Positions 36,607 through 45,800 of a stretch of 64,000 nt of DNA are shown here, piece by piece. The stretch is from contig NZ_CP021106.3 of NCBI RefSeq assembly GCF_000355765.4, positions 1,955,137-2,019,136 on the forward strand, written 5' to 3'. Source of the stretch: Nitrosospira lacus. Its GTDB lineage: Bacteria > Pseudomonadota > Gammaproteobacteria > Burkholderiales > Nitrosomonadaceae. The translations under genes were made by a program, and so were the position numbers. Under the pieces are notes generated by a model. It worked only from the letters and a program-made list of their open reading frames with translations. It was not told where the DNA came from and did not search any database. The first letter of the stretch is position 1. The number at the start of each line of letters is the position of its first letter.

Positions 36607-36986
36607 CCCAAACCTGGCAGTTGACCGCTCATTTATTTTGCTATTATTATGATAAATAACAATATCTTATGCGGTTTGACTTTCGCCTTTTGGGTGAGTC
36701 CGCTACAGGGCAGATTGCACGGTCTTTACGGCGCATGGCAGCGTTGCAATGCCTTGGAATGGGGCGCCCTGGAGCGTCGCACGAGGGCCCCCGCGAAGCA
36801 GGGATCGGGCAGCGCAGGGAATGCCGTGATCGCGTTCCAAAGCGCCCGCATCCCGCTTCGGGGTCACACCTTCCTGCGGAAGAAGGCGCTGCTCCGCCCT
36901 GCGCGGTCGCACCATTGCGCATCATTGCGCCTTGCCCCCCACCCCAAAAACCGCACACTCCGCCTCGTCCAACTGCCGGATTTAGG
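36607..36986 (+). repeat. MITE-like element, copy C (380 bp)
   Basis: The left end is CCCAAACCTGGCAGTTGACC, diverged from CCTAAATCCGGCAGTTGACC. The right end AACTGCCGGATTTAGG is intact. The flanks are CTGAA and TTGAG, an imperfect duplication around the shared TGA stop codon of ybhS. The interior aligns with copies A and B. The right end lies 7 bases before the ATG of the second permease, so the element now supplies the leader (TTTAGG) that must serve as its ribosome site. Confidence 0.85.
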
Positions 36987-36993
36987 TTGAGCC

Positions 36994-38103
36994 ATGCACG
37001 ATTTTCTGCACCGCATTGCCAGCCTGTGCCGTAAAGAGCTGCTTGCCATTTTCAAGGATCCTGCCAACCGCGTCATACTCGTTTTTCCATCCCTGATAGA
37101 AAGTTTTCTGTTTGGTTATGCCGCAACCTATGATCTGGTGGATATACCCTATGCATTGCTCGACCAGGACCGCGGAGCCATCTCGACCGGACTGGTTGCG
37201 CGTTTGGACGGCACGGGTATATTTCATCGTGTCGCGACCCTGCAAACACCCGACGATATTGCGCGGGTAATCGACTCGCAGCAAGCGTTGATCGTGATCC
37301 AGATCGGCCCGCGGTTCGAGCAGCAGCTGAATGCGGGCGAATCTGCGCCGATACAACTGATACTCGATGCGCGCAATTCCAATACGGCCGGTTCTGCCGC
37401 CGCTTACCTCGGGCTTGTCATCGAGTCATATAACACGATACTGCGCGGCGGTGCCGGGCCGCCGCTCACCGTCGAGTGGCGCGCCTGGTACAACCCCAAC
37501 CTGGAGACACGGTGGAACCTGTTGCCTGGCTTGATCGCATCCCTCAGCATGCTCCAGATGATGATGCTGTCCGCATTGTCCGTCGCCCGCGAACGTGAAA
37601 ATGGTACGTTTGACCAATTGCTGGTGACGCCGTACTCGCCCATCGAGATCATGATCGGCAAGGCTATCCCGACCATCATGATCGGTATGGTGCAATCCAC
37701 TATCGTGCTGTCGGTGTCGCTGTTCTGGTTCAAAATACCGATGGCCGGTTCGTTGCTGGCGCTCTATGCCGGGCTGGGGTTGTTCGCCATTGCGAGCGTC
37801 GGTATGGGGCTGGCGATCTCGGCGGTTTCGGCAAACATGCAGCAGGCCATGCTCTATACATTCGTACTGATCATGCCGCTGATTTTGCTCTCCGGGCTGG
37901 CCACGCCGGTGCGCAATATGCCTGAATTCCTCCAGATCGCCACGCTGGCCAACCCGTTGCGCTTCGCTATCGACCTGGTGCAACGTATTTATCTGGAGGG
38001 GGTAGGCTTGTTTACTCTCATTCACGATCTGATTCCCCTGCTGATCATTTCAGCTATTACGCTGCCACTGGCTGCCTGGCTGTTTCGCAATCGTCTTTTA
38101 TGA
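36994..38103 (+). CDS. ybhR: ABC-2 type permease (YbhR-like)
   Basis: A 369-residue membrane protein, a paralogue of ybhS. It has an N-terminal cytoplasmic piece and first span, an extracytoplasmic domain (residues about 45-160) and then five spans, with RERENGTFDQLLVTPYSPIE as the ABC-2 motif. It is presumed to pair with YbhS in the exporter. The gap to ybhS is filled by repeat copy C. A degraded piece of a related gene lies at 39801. Confidence 0.9.
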   Translation: MHDFLHRIASLCRKELLAIFKDPANRVILVFPSLIESFLFGYAATYDLVDIPYALLDQDRGAISTGLVARLDGTGIFHRVATLQTPDDIARVIDSQQALIVIQIGPRFEQQLNAGESAPIQLILDARNSNTAGSAAAYLGLVIESYNTILRGGAGPPLTVEWRAWYNPNLETRWNLLPGLIASLSMLQMMMLSALSVARERENGTFDQLLVTPYSPIEIMIGKAIPTIMIGMVQSTIVLSVSLFWFKIPMAGSLLALYAGLGLFAIASVGMGLAISAVSANMQQAMLYTFVLIMPLILLSGLATPVRNMPEFLQIATLANPLRFAIDLVQRIYLEGVGLFTLIHDLIPLLIISAITLPLAAWLFRNRLL

Positions 38104-38496
38104 ATTTAGCATGGACATTCCTCCTATTGACGCGCAAGGCACGACTGAAACGCAAGAGGCCGGTTTCTTTTCCTCGGGCAGTCTGCTAGCATTTCCCCCG
38201 TCACGGTGAAGTGCAGCGAAATTGAAATGGAGACAATCAAACGGCATGATTTGGGGTGATTAAAAAGGGACGAATAAACTTTATGCTCCTGCTGTTCATC
38301 CACTTCCCAACGTAAAAATGATCTCCAAATCTAACTATACAAAATGGATAATAATTTCTGGACCGGAAACAACAATAGCATAACCATGGTTTGGCGGCAT
38401 GCCAGAACAAACCGATGATGGGTTGCTAAAAGCGCGGGGAAGCATTAAAAATCATATATCAACGAGATTTCTGTAGAGAACCAGGAGGGAGAATCC
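38104..38496. other. Intergenic gap before the haloperoxidase-like gene
   Basis: There is no convincing gene in these 393 bases. The left part holds short GC-rich patches; the right part is AT-rich (38320-38360) and should hold the promoter for the downstream gene. I saw no strong terminator or palindrome. Confidence 0.4.
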
Positions 38497-39732
38497 ATGA
38501 TACATATCAAGCGGCATCACAGGATTGCGTTATTGATTACCGCGTCGTCGTGGTTGATAAGTTCAACGGTAATGGCCGATGCGGTCACTGACTGGAATCG
38601 CACGGCGGGCGATATCGTGGTCAATGCGGGAATGGGACCATTGCCCGCCGACCGGGCGCTGGCAATCGCTTCCACGGCGGTATATGAGGTGGTGAATGCC
38701 ATCACCAAACGCTATCCGGCCAGTGGTTTGAAGCTGGAGCCAGCTTCCGGAGCATCAACCGATGCCGCGATTGCGGCGGCAAATCATGCCGTGCTAACGG
38801 AACTTGTGCCAGCTCAACAGACAGCCATCGCCACCGCCTACCAGGCGGCCTTGTCCAGGGTACCGGATGGGCCGGCGAAGGTGAGCGGCATTGCCGCCGG
38901 AGAAAAAGCAGCGAAGGCTGTCCTGGCAATGCGCGCCGATGACGGATTTGCGGCGGGGGAAAACTACCGGCCGCACACCAGCGCGGGCGTCTATGTCCCC
39001 ACCGTAATTCCGGAGGCTCCGCACTGGGCGCGGATCAAGCCGTGGCTGATGACCGGCTCCGCGCAATTCCGCCCCGGCCCGCCCCCCAGCCTCACGAGCG
39101 AGTTGTGGGCACGTGATTATAATGAGGTCAAGGCGCTTGGCGGCAAGAACAGCACTCGCCGCACCGCTGCGCAAACTGATATCGCGCGCTTCTGGGAAGA
39201 GGTAATGCCTCCGATTTATCATGGTATCGCACGTTCCGTTGCCGATGCTCCAGGACGGGAGATTACGCAAAATGCACGCCTGTTCGCGGCATTGACGCAG
39301 GCTACGAACGATTCGCTGGTCGCCGTATTCGACGCCAAGTACCACTACAATTTCTGGCGGCCGGTTACCGCGATCCGCAACGCCGATATCGACGGTAACG
39401 ATGCCACCGAACGAGATCCCTCCTGGGTACCCTTCATCGACACACCCATGCATCCCGAGTATCCCTGCGCGCATTGCATCATTTCCGGAGCCGTCGGCGC
39501 GGTGCTGCGAGCGGAAATCGGAGCAGGGCCTGCACCCGCCCTGACGACCGTCAGCCGGGCTGCCGGTGGTGTGGCGCGAAACTGGAAAACAATCGACGAC
39601 TTTACCCAGGAAGTGGCCAATGCGCGCATCTATGATGGTGTTCACTACCGCAATTCCGGGGAGGTAGGCACTGCCATGGGTCAACAGATTGGCGAATTGG
39701 CAGTAACCAGGTATCTGCTGCGGGTCAAGTAG
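38497..39732 (+). CDS. Exported vanadium haloperoxidase-like PAP2 protein
   Basis: A 411-residue protein with AGGAGGGAG before ATG 38497 and a signal peptide ending STVMADA. The PAP2/vanadium-peroxidase core appears as KYHYNFWRPVTAIRNADID (the K and R phosphate/vanadate ligands), HPEYPCAHCIISGAVGAVL (the PSGH-type motif, here PCAHC) and ARIYDGVHYRNSGEVG (R and the axial His). It acts outside the cytoplasm, as a peroxidase or phosphatase. The change at the PSGH region leaves halide activity uncertain. Confidence 0.85.
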   Translation: MIHIKRHHRIALLITASSWLISSTVMADAVTDWNRTAGDIVVNAGMGPLPADRALAIASTAVYEVVNAITKRYPASGLKLEPASGASTDAAIAAANHAVLTELVPAQQTAIATAYQAALSRVPDGPAKVSGIAAGEKAAKAVLAMRADDGFAAGENYRPHTSAGVYVPTVIPEAPHWARIKPWLMTGSAQFRPGPPPSLTSELWARDYNEVKALGGKNSTRRTAAQTDIARFWEEVMPPIYHGIARSVADAPGREITQNARLFAALTQATNDSLVAVFDAKYHYNFWRPVTAIRNADIDGNDATERDPSWVPFIDTPMHPEYPCAHCIISGAVGAVLRAEIGAGPAPALTTVSRAAGGVARNWKTIDDFTQEVANARIYDGVHYRNSGEVGTAMGQQIGELAVTRYLLRVK

Positions 39733-39800
39733 GCGGCAAGACTGTGCGCAGCCTGTTTCGGGGTGGGCTGGCGCCGTTATTCCATTTTCACTTTCGGAGG

Positions 39801-39955
39801 TGCGCGCATAATTCCAGCGCGGCCGGTTCCGCGACCGCTTGCATCGGGCTGGTCATCGAGTCGTATTGCACGACATCACGCGGGCGGCACAGAGCCGCTG
39901 CTCGGCGTCGAGCGGCGCCCCTAGTCCCCAATCGCACGATGGGACCCGTAGCCCG
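39801..39955 (+). pseudogene. Decayed fragment of an ABC-2 permease gene
   Basis: The DNA from GCGCATAATTCCAGCGCGGC aligns along about 145 bases with 37371-37515 inside the second ABC permease gene. In translation, GSATACIGLVIESYCTTSRG corresponds to GSAAAYLGLVIESYNTILRG of the intact protein. The frame is broken after this and no start or other domain remains. It is a remnant of a paralogue or of a past duplication. Confidence 0.8.
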
Positions 39956-39993
39956 GCCAGGATAAAGAGTCTGGTCATAATCATGGAGTCTGA

Positions 39994-40779
39994 ATGGACG
40001 TCAGCGGGAAAGTGGAAAATCAGCTAATCAAGCTCCAGGATATATCCTGCATCCTGGAAGAAGGGAGTTTCGACGACAAGCTGTTACAGCTCGCGGAAAA
40101 GACCGCCAGAATCCTGGGTGCCAAAAACTGTTCCATCATGCTTTTAAATGATGGCGAATCCGAGAATCCGCGCATGAGAGTTTGTGCCAGCTATGGTTCG
40201 CTGCCGGCAGCCGCGTACAAGGAATCCGTACGCAAGGGGGAGGGCATTGCAGGATATGTCGTTGCCACCGGAAAATCATTATTCATCGAGGATATCAATA
40301 AATCGGAGTTCGCCAATCAGGCGCGGCGCACCAATGATTCCCATAAAAGTCTGCTTTGCTCGCCAATACAAATTAACACTTGCATAGCAGGCGTGGTCAA
40401 TGTCACGGGTTGCAATAACGAAGCATCCTTCAAACCGGGTGACCTGAATCTGCTTGATGTCATTGCCCTGTTCATCGGCAAATCGATTCAGACGATGCAA
40501 CTTCAGAGCATACTGAATTCACGTTTCGCCCAGTTGGCGCTGATACAGGAGACCCAAAAAAAAATGAGCAATTCACTGGGAAGTGCTTTGCATAATCCGG
40601 ATCAGATTGCAAAAATCATGGCAAAATCCTTCTATAAGGAAATGATCCGCCTGGGTTTCGGCTCGGGCCAAGTCATCAATGTTGCGTCGGATATCATTGC
40701 TCAGTTGAACACTCATTTGCAGCGGCACAGCAAACGTATGAAGCGGGGGCAAAAAGAGTCCCCCGATGAAACCCCATAA
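39994..40779 (+). CDS. GAF-domain signalling protein
   Basis: A 261-residue cytosolic protein. Residues 15-165 form a GAF domain (KTARILGAKNCSIMLLNDGE, GEGIAGYVVATGKSLFIEDI, LLCSPIQINTCIAGVVNV). The C-terminal 90 residues are helical and basic with no output domain. GGAG precedes ATG 39994. It stands alone after the permease fragment. It could sense a small ligand or redox state through the several Cys residues, which is speculative. Confidence 0.8.
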   Translation: MDVSGKVENQLIKLQDISCILEEGSFDDKLLQLAEKTARILGAKNCSIMLLNDGESENPRMRVCASYGSLPAAAYKESVRKGEGIAGYVVATGKSLFIEDINKSEFANQARRTNDSHKSLLCSPIQINTCIAGVVNVTGCNNEASFKPGDLNLLDVIALFIGKSIQTMQLQSILNSRFAQLALIQETQKKMSNSLGSALHNPDQIAKIMAKSFYKEMIRLGFGSGQVINVASDIIAQLNTHLQRHSKRMKRGQKESPDETP

Positions 40780-40808
40780 CAATTTCAGTAATCCCTGTTT
40801 AGAGATTC

Positions 40809-41754
40809 CTAGGAAATCGCCACAAACCTCGCCTCTGATGGCACGCCCTGATTATCGACCACGAACAGCATATAGGACCCCGGTGGCGCGATATTGCCAT
40901 GAGCGGGCGCCTGGGTTTCCAGGGTGCTGGCGGTACGGGAGCCAATCGGCAGTTTGATATATCGCTGTCCGGCATCGGTGGGGTGCGTCACCGAAATTGG
41001 TGCAATCAACACCACTGCATTGATATCCGCGGCTTGTGGCGTTTCAATCACAAAAGCGCTCGCATAGGTGACAGAGCAGGGGGCGCATTCGCTATCACCG
41101 GGCGCGCACCCAGACTTAGATAGCCGGGCGAGTAAAGCTCCACCGAATGCTGGTCGGGGTCCGTCGTGCCGGGGGCAACGCCGCCCGCTGCCAGAACTCT
41201 TCCATCCGGCAGCAGAATGCACACCGAGTGGTACTGGCGGGGAAAGTTTAGCGGGGCGCCGGGCGTCCAGGTATTCGCAGCCGGATCGTAGGTCTCTGTT
41301 TCGAGCACCGGGGTGGGTGACCATTTCTGACCATTGCTGTGACCGCCTATGATGAGTATCCTGCCCGTGGGTAGCGCCACGGCATTGACATTTGTTCGGC
41401 CGAAATTCATATCCGCGATACGCGCCCATGCCGAGCCTGCAATACCGCCGCTGAATTCAATCACTTCGGCGGTAGCATTATTGCGTGCCGTGGCGGGGCC
41501 GGACACGCCGCCTCCAAAGACATACAGGCTCGTGTGTTCCGGGCTCACGGTTGTGTCGATCATGAGGAGGCTCATGCCTTCCTGGCGGTCATAAAACTGC
41601 TGCTGCCCATAGTCGGTTGCGGAATAGTCGCGTCCTCATGTTCCATGTTTCTCATGCAGTCAAGCCGATGTTTATGATGCTCGGCATCATCCGGCGCGAC
41701 AGGGCTGTAATTCGGTACCGCTTCGATTTTCAGGTAGATGTGTCTGATTTGCAT
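40809..41754 (-). pseudogene. Broken galactose/glyoxal-oxidase-like (kelch, DUF1929) gene
   Basis: Three pieces in three frames. (a) 41754 to 41572 starts with AGGAG then ATG and reads MQIRHIYLKIEAVPNYSPVA, a gene-like N-terminus that stops after 60 codons. (b) 41575 onward reads kelch repeats (LPTGRILIIGGHSNG, LLPDGRVLAAGGVAPG, ELYSPGYLSLGARPVIANAP) and then stops. (c) The C-terminal beta domain continues in another frame (VTYASAFVIETPQA to 40809), so a change near the C5 run around 41086 shifts the frame. Most of the oxidase domain is missing. Joining (a) to (b) is inference; (b) and (c) belong together clearly. Confidence 0.7.
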
Positions 41755-41901
41755 GATCCCGGTCTCCTATTTGTCGTAAGCATCAAGATTAAAAATAGCA
41801 AAGATCCAGATAGATACAAGGAGGGAACAGGTGCCTTTAGCCGAAAGCTTCCGATTATGCTGATTGAGATATACTGATATACATTCTGAAAGGAGGGAAG
41901 C

Positions 41902-42855
41902 ATGGCCGAGATTGTTCTCGTGCACGGCATTGACCAGCAGCAAAAATCCGCTGACAAACTGGAAAGCGCGTGGTTGCCCGCGCTGGCGGGCGGTGTGCGG
42001 GATGCCGGGTTTGCGGATGTGGCGGACCGGATTTGGCGCAACGCCGGAAAGCCCGGCAGCATCGAAACACGGATGGCATTCTATGGCAGCCTCTTCCTTG
42101 TGCCAGGTCAGCAGGGCGATGATCCCGCAGAATTTACATCCGAAGAGGCGCAGTTCGCACAGGTTCTGGCGCTGGAATGGCTAAAGCGCGCCGCCGGGCG
42201 AGCCTCGAAGCGGAAGGTTCGGGAAACGGGTGAGCTTGAGCTGGCTTACGTAACCAGGCAGATGGGCACGGAGCAGGGCGCGGGAAGCGTTGTCCGCGGC
42301 GCTATCGGAAGTCTGGGCAAAATCTCCTGGTTTGCACCGTTCGGCATGGGCTTTGCTGAGCGCTTCGTCAATCGCTCCCTTGCCCAGGTTACGCGATATC
42401 TCACCAACGACACCATCCGTTCCGCAGCCCTCGAATCGGTATTCAAGTTGATTGGTCCTGAAACCAAAATACTGATCGGGCATTCGCTGGGCTCCGTAAT
42501 TGCTTATGAAGCGGCGCACCTGATGAATAAGCCACTTCCTTTGCTATTGACGCTGGGGTCTCCCCTTGGGCTCCAGACCATCGTTTACCAGCGCTTGCGG
42601 CCGCAGCCACCAGGTTTCCCGCCGGCTGTGCGGCGCTGGGTGAATATAGCCGACCGGGATGATTTTATTGCCGCCGAACCGGACCTTGAAGGCTTGTTCC
42701 ACGCAGGAATACCCGCCAGCGCATCGTTCGAGGGCGGCTACACCGTGGACAACGGCGCCGATCCTCACAACTCGGATTTCTATCTCGGCAAGGCACAGAT
42801 TGGCAGGGAAGTGGGAGAGATGTTTGGCGGCGATGCTGCAAACGCTGTGGGTTGA
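41902..42855 (+). CDS. Alpha/beta hydrolase (lipase-like)
   Basis: A 317-residue protein with AAAGGAGGGAAGC before ATG 41902. It starts EIVLVHGIDQQQKSADKL (oxyanion loop with HGI). It has the nucleophile elbow ILIGHSLGSVIAYEAAH, then LTLGSPLG, an acidic residue in NIADRDDFIAAEPDL and a late GADPHNSDFYLG that supplies the catalytic His. This arrangement is common in the esterase modules that accompany caspase-like and NTPase conflict genes. It converges with the caspase-like gene 6 bases away and may be functionally linked; this is inference. Confidence 0.8.
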   Translation: MAEIVLVHGIDQQQKSADKLESAWLPALAGGVRDAGFADVADRIWRNAGKPGSIETRMAFYGSLFLVPGQQGDDPAEFTSEEAQFAQVLALEWLKRAAGRASKRKVRETGELELAYVTRQMGTEQGAGSVVRGAIGSLGKISWFAPFGMGFAERFVNRSLAQVTRYLTNDTIRSAALESVFKLIGPETKILIGHSLGSVIAYEAAHLMNKPLPLLLTLGSPLGLQTIVYQRLRPQPPGFPPAVRRWVNIADRDDFIAAEPDLEGLFHAGIPASASFEGGYTVDNGADPHNSDFYLGKAQIGREVGEMFGGDAANAVG

Positions 42856-42861
42856 CCAGAT

Positions 42862-45800
42862 TCAGCTTGAGGTCAAACGATCAATCGATTCCTTGATAAT
42901 GAGGGTATTCGGATGATCGGGGCCGAGTATGCGCTCCTGATCGGGGAGTAGTGCCTGGAACAGTCGCAATGCTTCACGGGCGTCTCCGCACTCGGCAGTG
43001 AGGTACGCGATGTTGCTGCGGATTATGAGCACGGCTGGATGATTGGGGCCGAATATACGCTCCTGGTCGGGGAGCAACAGCTGCAATAGCCGGAGCGCCT
43101 CCCGCGCATCGCCGTTGCGCGCGGTCGAGTAGGCGATATTGCTCCGAATTTTGAGCGTGTCCGGGTGATCCGGTCCCAGTAAGCGCTCCTGGTCGACGAG
43201 CAGTGCTTTGAACAGTCTTAGTGCTTCCTGAGAGTCCCCGCATTCGCCAGTCCAGAGGGCAATATTGTTGCGGGTGGTGAGCGTGAGCGGGTGATCGGGG
43301 CCCAGTACACGCTCTTGGTCAGGGAGCAGGGCCTCAGCCAGTCGCAGCCCTTCGCGAGCATCTCCGCACAGGGAGATTGAGTAGGCTATATTGCTGCGGG
43401 TCTTGAGCGTGTCCGGGTGATCCGGTCCCAGTATGCGCTCCTGGTCGGGGAGCAGCGCTCCGAACAGTCTCAGTGCTTCATGGGAGTCCCCGCATTCGCC
43501 AGTCCAGAAGGCAATATTGCTGCGGATCGCGAGCGTGTTCGGATGATCGAAGCCCAGCACACGCTCCTCGTCGTGGAACAGCGCTTCGGCCAGCCGCAAT
43601 GCTTCGCGCGTGTCTCCGCTGTTGCCGGTCCAGAGCGCGATGTTGCTACGAGTCTTGAGCGTGTCCGGGTGATCCGGTCCCAGTATGTGCTCCTGGTCGG
43701 GCAGCAGTTCCTGGAACAACCTGAGCGCCTTGCGAGGATTTCCGCAATCCCCGGTCCAATGGGCGATATTATTGCGAATCGTGAGCGTGCCCGGATGACC
43801 CAAGCCCAGCACACGCTCCTCGTCGGTAAGCAGCGCTTCGGCCAGCCGCAATGCTTCGCGCGTGTCTCCGCTGTTACCAGTCCAGAGCGCGATGTTGCTA
43901 CGAGTCTTGAGCGTATCCGGATGATCGGGTCCCAGTATGCGTTCCTGGTCGGGGAGCAGTTCCTGGAACAACCTGAGCGCCTTGCGAGGATTTCCGCAAT
44001 CCCCGGTCCAATGGGCGATATTGTTGCGGATCGTGAGCGTGGCCGGGTAATCGGGTCCAGATACACGCTCCTGGTCGGGGAGCAGCGCTTCGGCCAGACA
44101 CAATGCCTGGTGAACGTTTCCACACATGCCAGTCGAGTATGCGATATTGCTGCGGGTCTTGAGCGTATCCGGGTAATCGGGTCCCAGTACGCGCTCCTGG
44201 TCGGGGAGTAGCGCCTCAAATAGCCGCAGCGACTCACGCGGATCTCCGCATTCGCCGGTTAAGTGAGCGATGTTGTTGCGGACAATAAATGTAACCGGGT
44301 GATCTGAGCCAACTACCGTCTCTACTCGCATCAGCCAAAGCCGCCAGCGACGCAGGTTGTCACGAGGGATGGGCGAGATTCTTGCGGAAAGACTCGCCAA
44401 GGCACTGTCGGCCTCCCCAAGCGTCCATAAATGCTCTGCTTCACGCTCGAAGGCATAATGCTGAATGGCGTTATTCAAGTCTGTTGGGCCTGCGCCAGGA
44501 GGTGCGAGCGCCTCAATGCCGGCAATAAGGGCCTTGTGTGCGGCAATGATTTCTTGCGGGGCGCGGGCAGTAACGTAATCGACGAGCGTCTGGTGGAAAA
44601 GACCGGCATGCTCGTTCTCCGTACCTGCCGCACTTCGCACCGCGAGGCCCCGCAGCCGCACCAGCTGGTCGCGGACAAGCGCCGGGGACCTCGGGCCGCC
44701 AAGCGTTTCGCTTGCCTTGCATAGCAGCGGGAGCGGCAACAGGGGACCCGCCCCAGCGGCGGCAAGAATCTCGAGCACACGCCGGGGGCTCTCGTCCTCA
44801 CTGACGCCACAACGCGAAAGCATCTCTTCATAGGCATCCCCCAGAGCGAGCCGGCCGGCGCCTATGGGTGCCTCGGGTTGTTCGTCAAGCAGATCGGCAA
44901 GCACGCGGGCCACGAGCCAGCTACCTTGGGCTGCCTGAGCAACCTCCGCCTGACGTGCTGGTGGAACACTGCGCTGTTCGAGATACTGATGGATTTTTTC
45001 ATCTGGCGCGAAAGCAAGAGAATATGACGAAGCTTCCGATGGAAGTTCCGTATCTGGCCGGGCAGTAACCAGCAGGTGCACAAAGGCCAACTTGCCCAAC
45101 TGATTCAGCGCCTCCATTACGGAGCCGCGCGCGCCGGTCGCGAGGCGATCAAGCGCATCCAAGACGATGCGTACCTCCGTGACCTGGGCTGGCTGTTCCA
45201 GCCGCCCCAGCCATGTGAGCGGACCGAGCAATTGCTTCTCCAGCGTATCCAGTTTTTGCTGTTCGTCGTAAGGAGTATCGCGCGCGAACGATTGCTGTGC
45301 TTCACGGAAGCCAGACACGGACCGGGCAAGCTGTTCGGTCAGGATACGTGCAAGCTCCCGTGGTGTCATTGCTTCATTAAGCAGGGCGATTGCATGTACG
45401 AAGCCGGCGGGAACAACCCCCGGCGCGGCCTTCGGCCAAGCCAGCGCCGCCGCCAGCGCCGATTTTCCCGTGCCTGCATCGCCCACCACCGCCACGCAGC
45501 GCTCCGCCTGCGAGCGCTTCACAATTTCATCCAGGGCAAGAGTAGACTGATATGCTCGTGTAAGTCGCTGGATTTCATCCGCCAGCGGCGTCTGTGCCCA
45601 TGGCTCGCGAATACTGGCCGCATTCTTTGCCAGCCACAGCGTTGCGTCAGGATTATAGGCGGGGTTTTGCGCTTCCTGGTTCGGACAGCGTTTCTTAATA
45701 AGGGGACGCAGATTAACGCAGTGCAGGTGCTCGGAGGGTTCTGTGGCAACCCCGTCACGCAGCAATGCAACGAGGCTTCGGCTAAAGCAGCCATCCGCCG

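Noticed and set aside
43417-44211. 264-codon plus-strand frame across the TPR array
   Set aside because: It is the regular reverse-strand shadow of the 126-base repeats.
42930-44320. CRISPR array
   Set aside because: Units are 126 bases with no spacer/repeat alternation and are coding TPR units.
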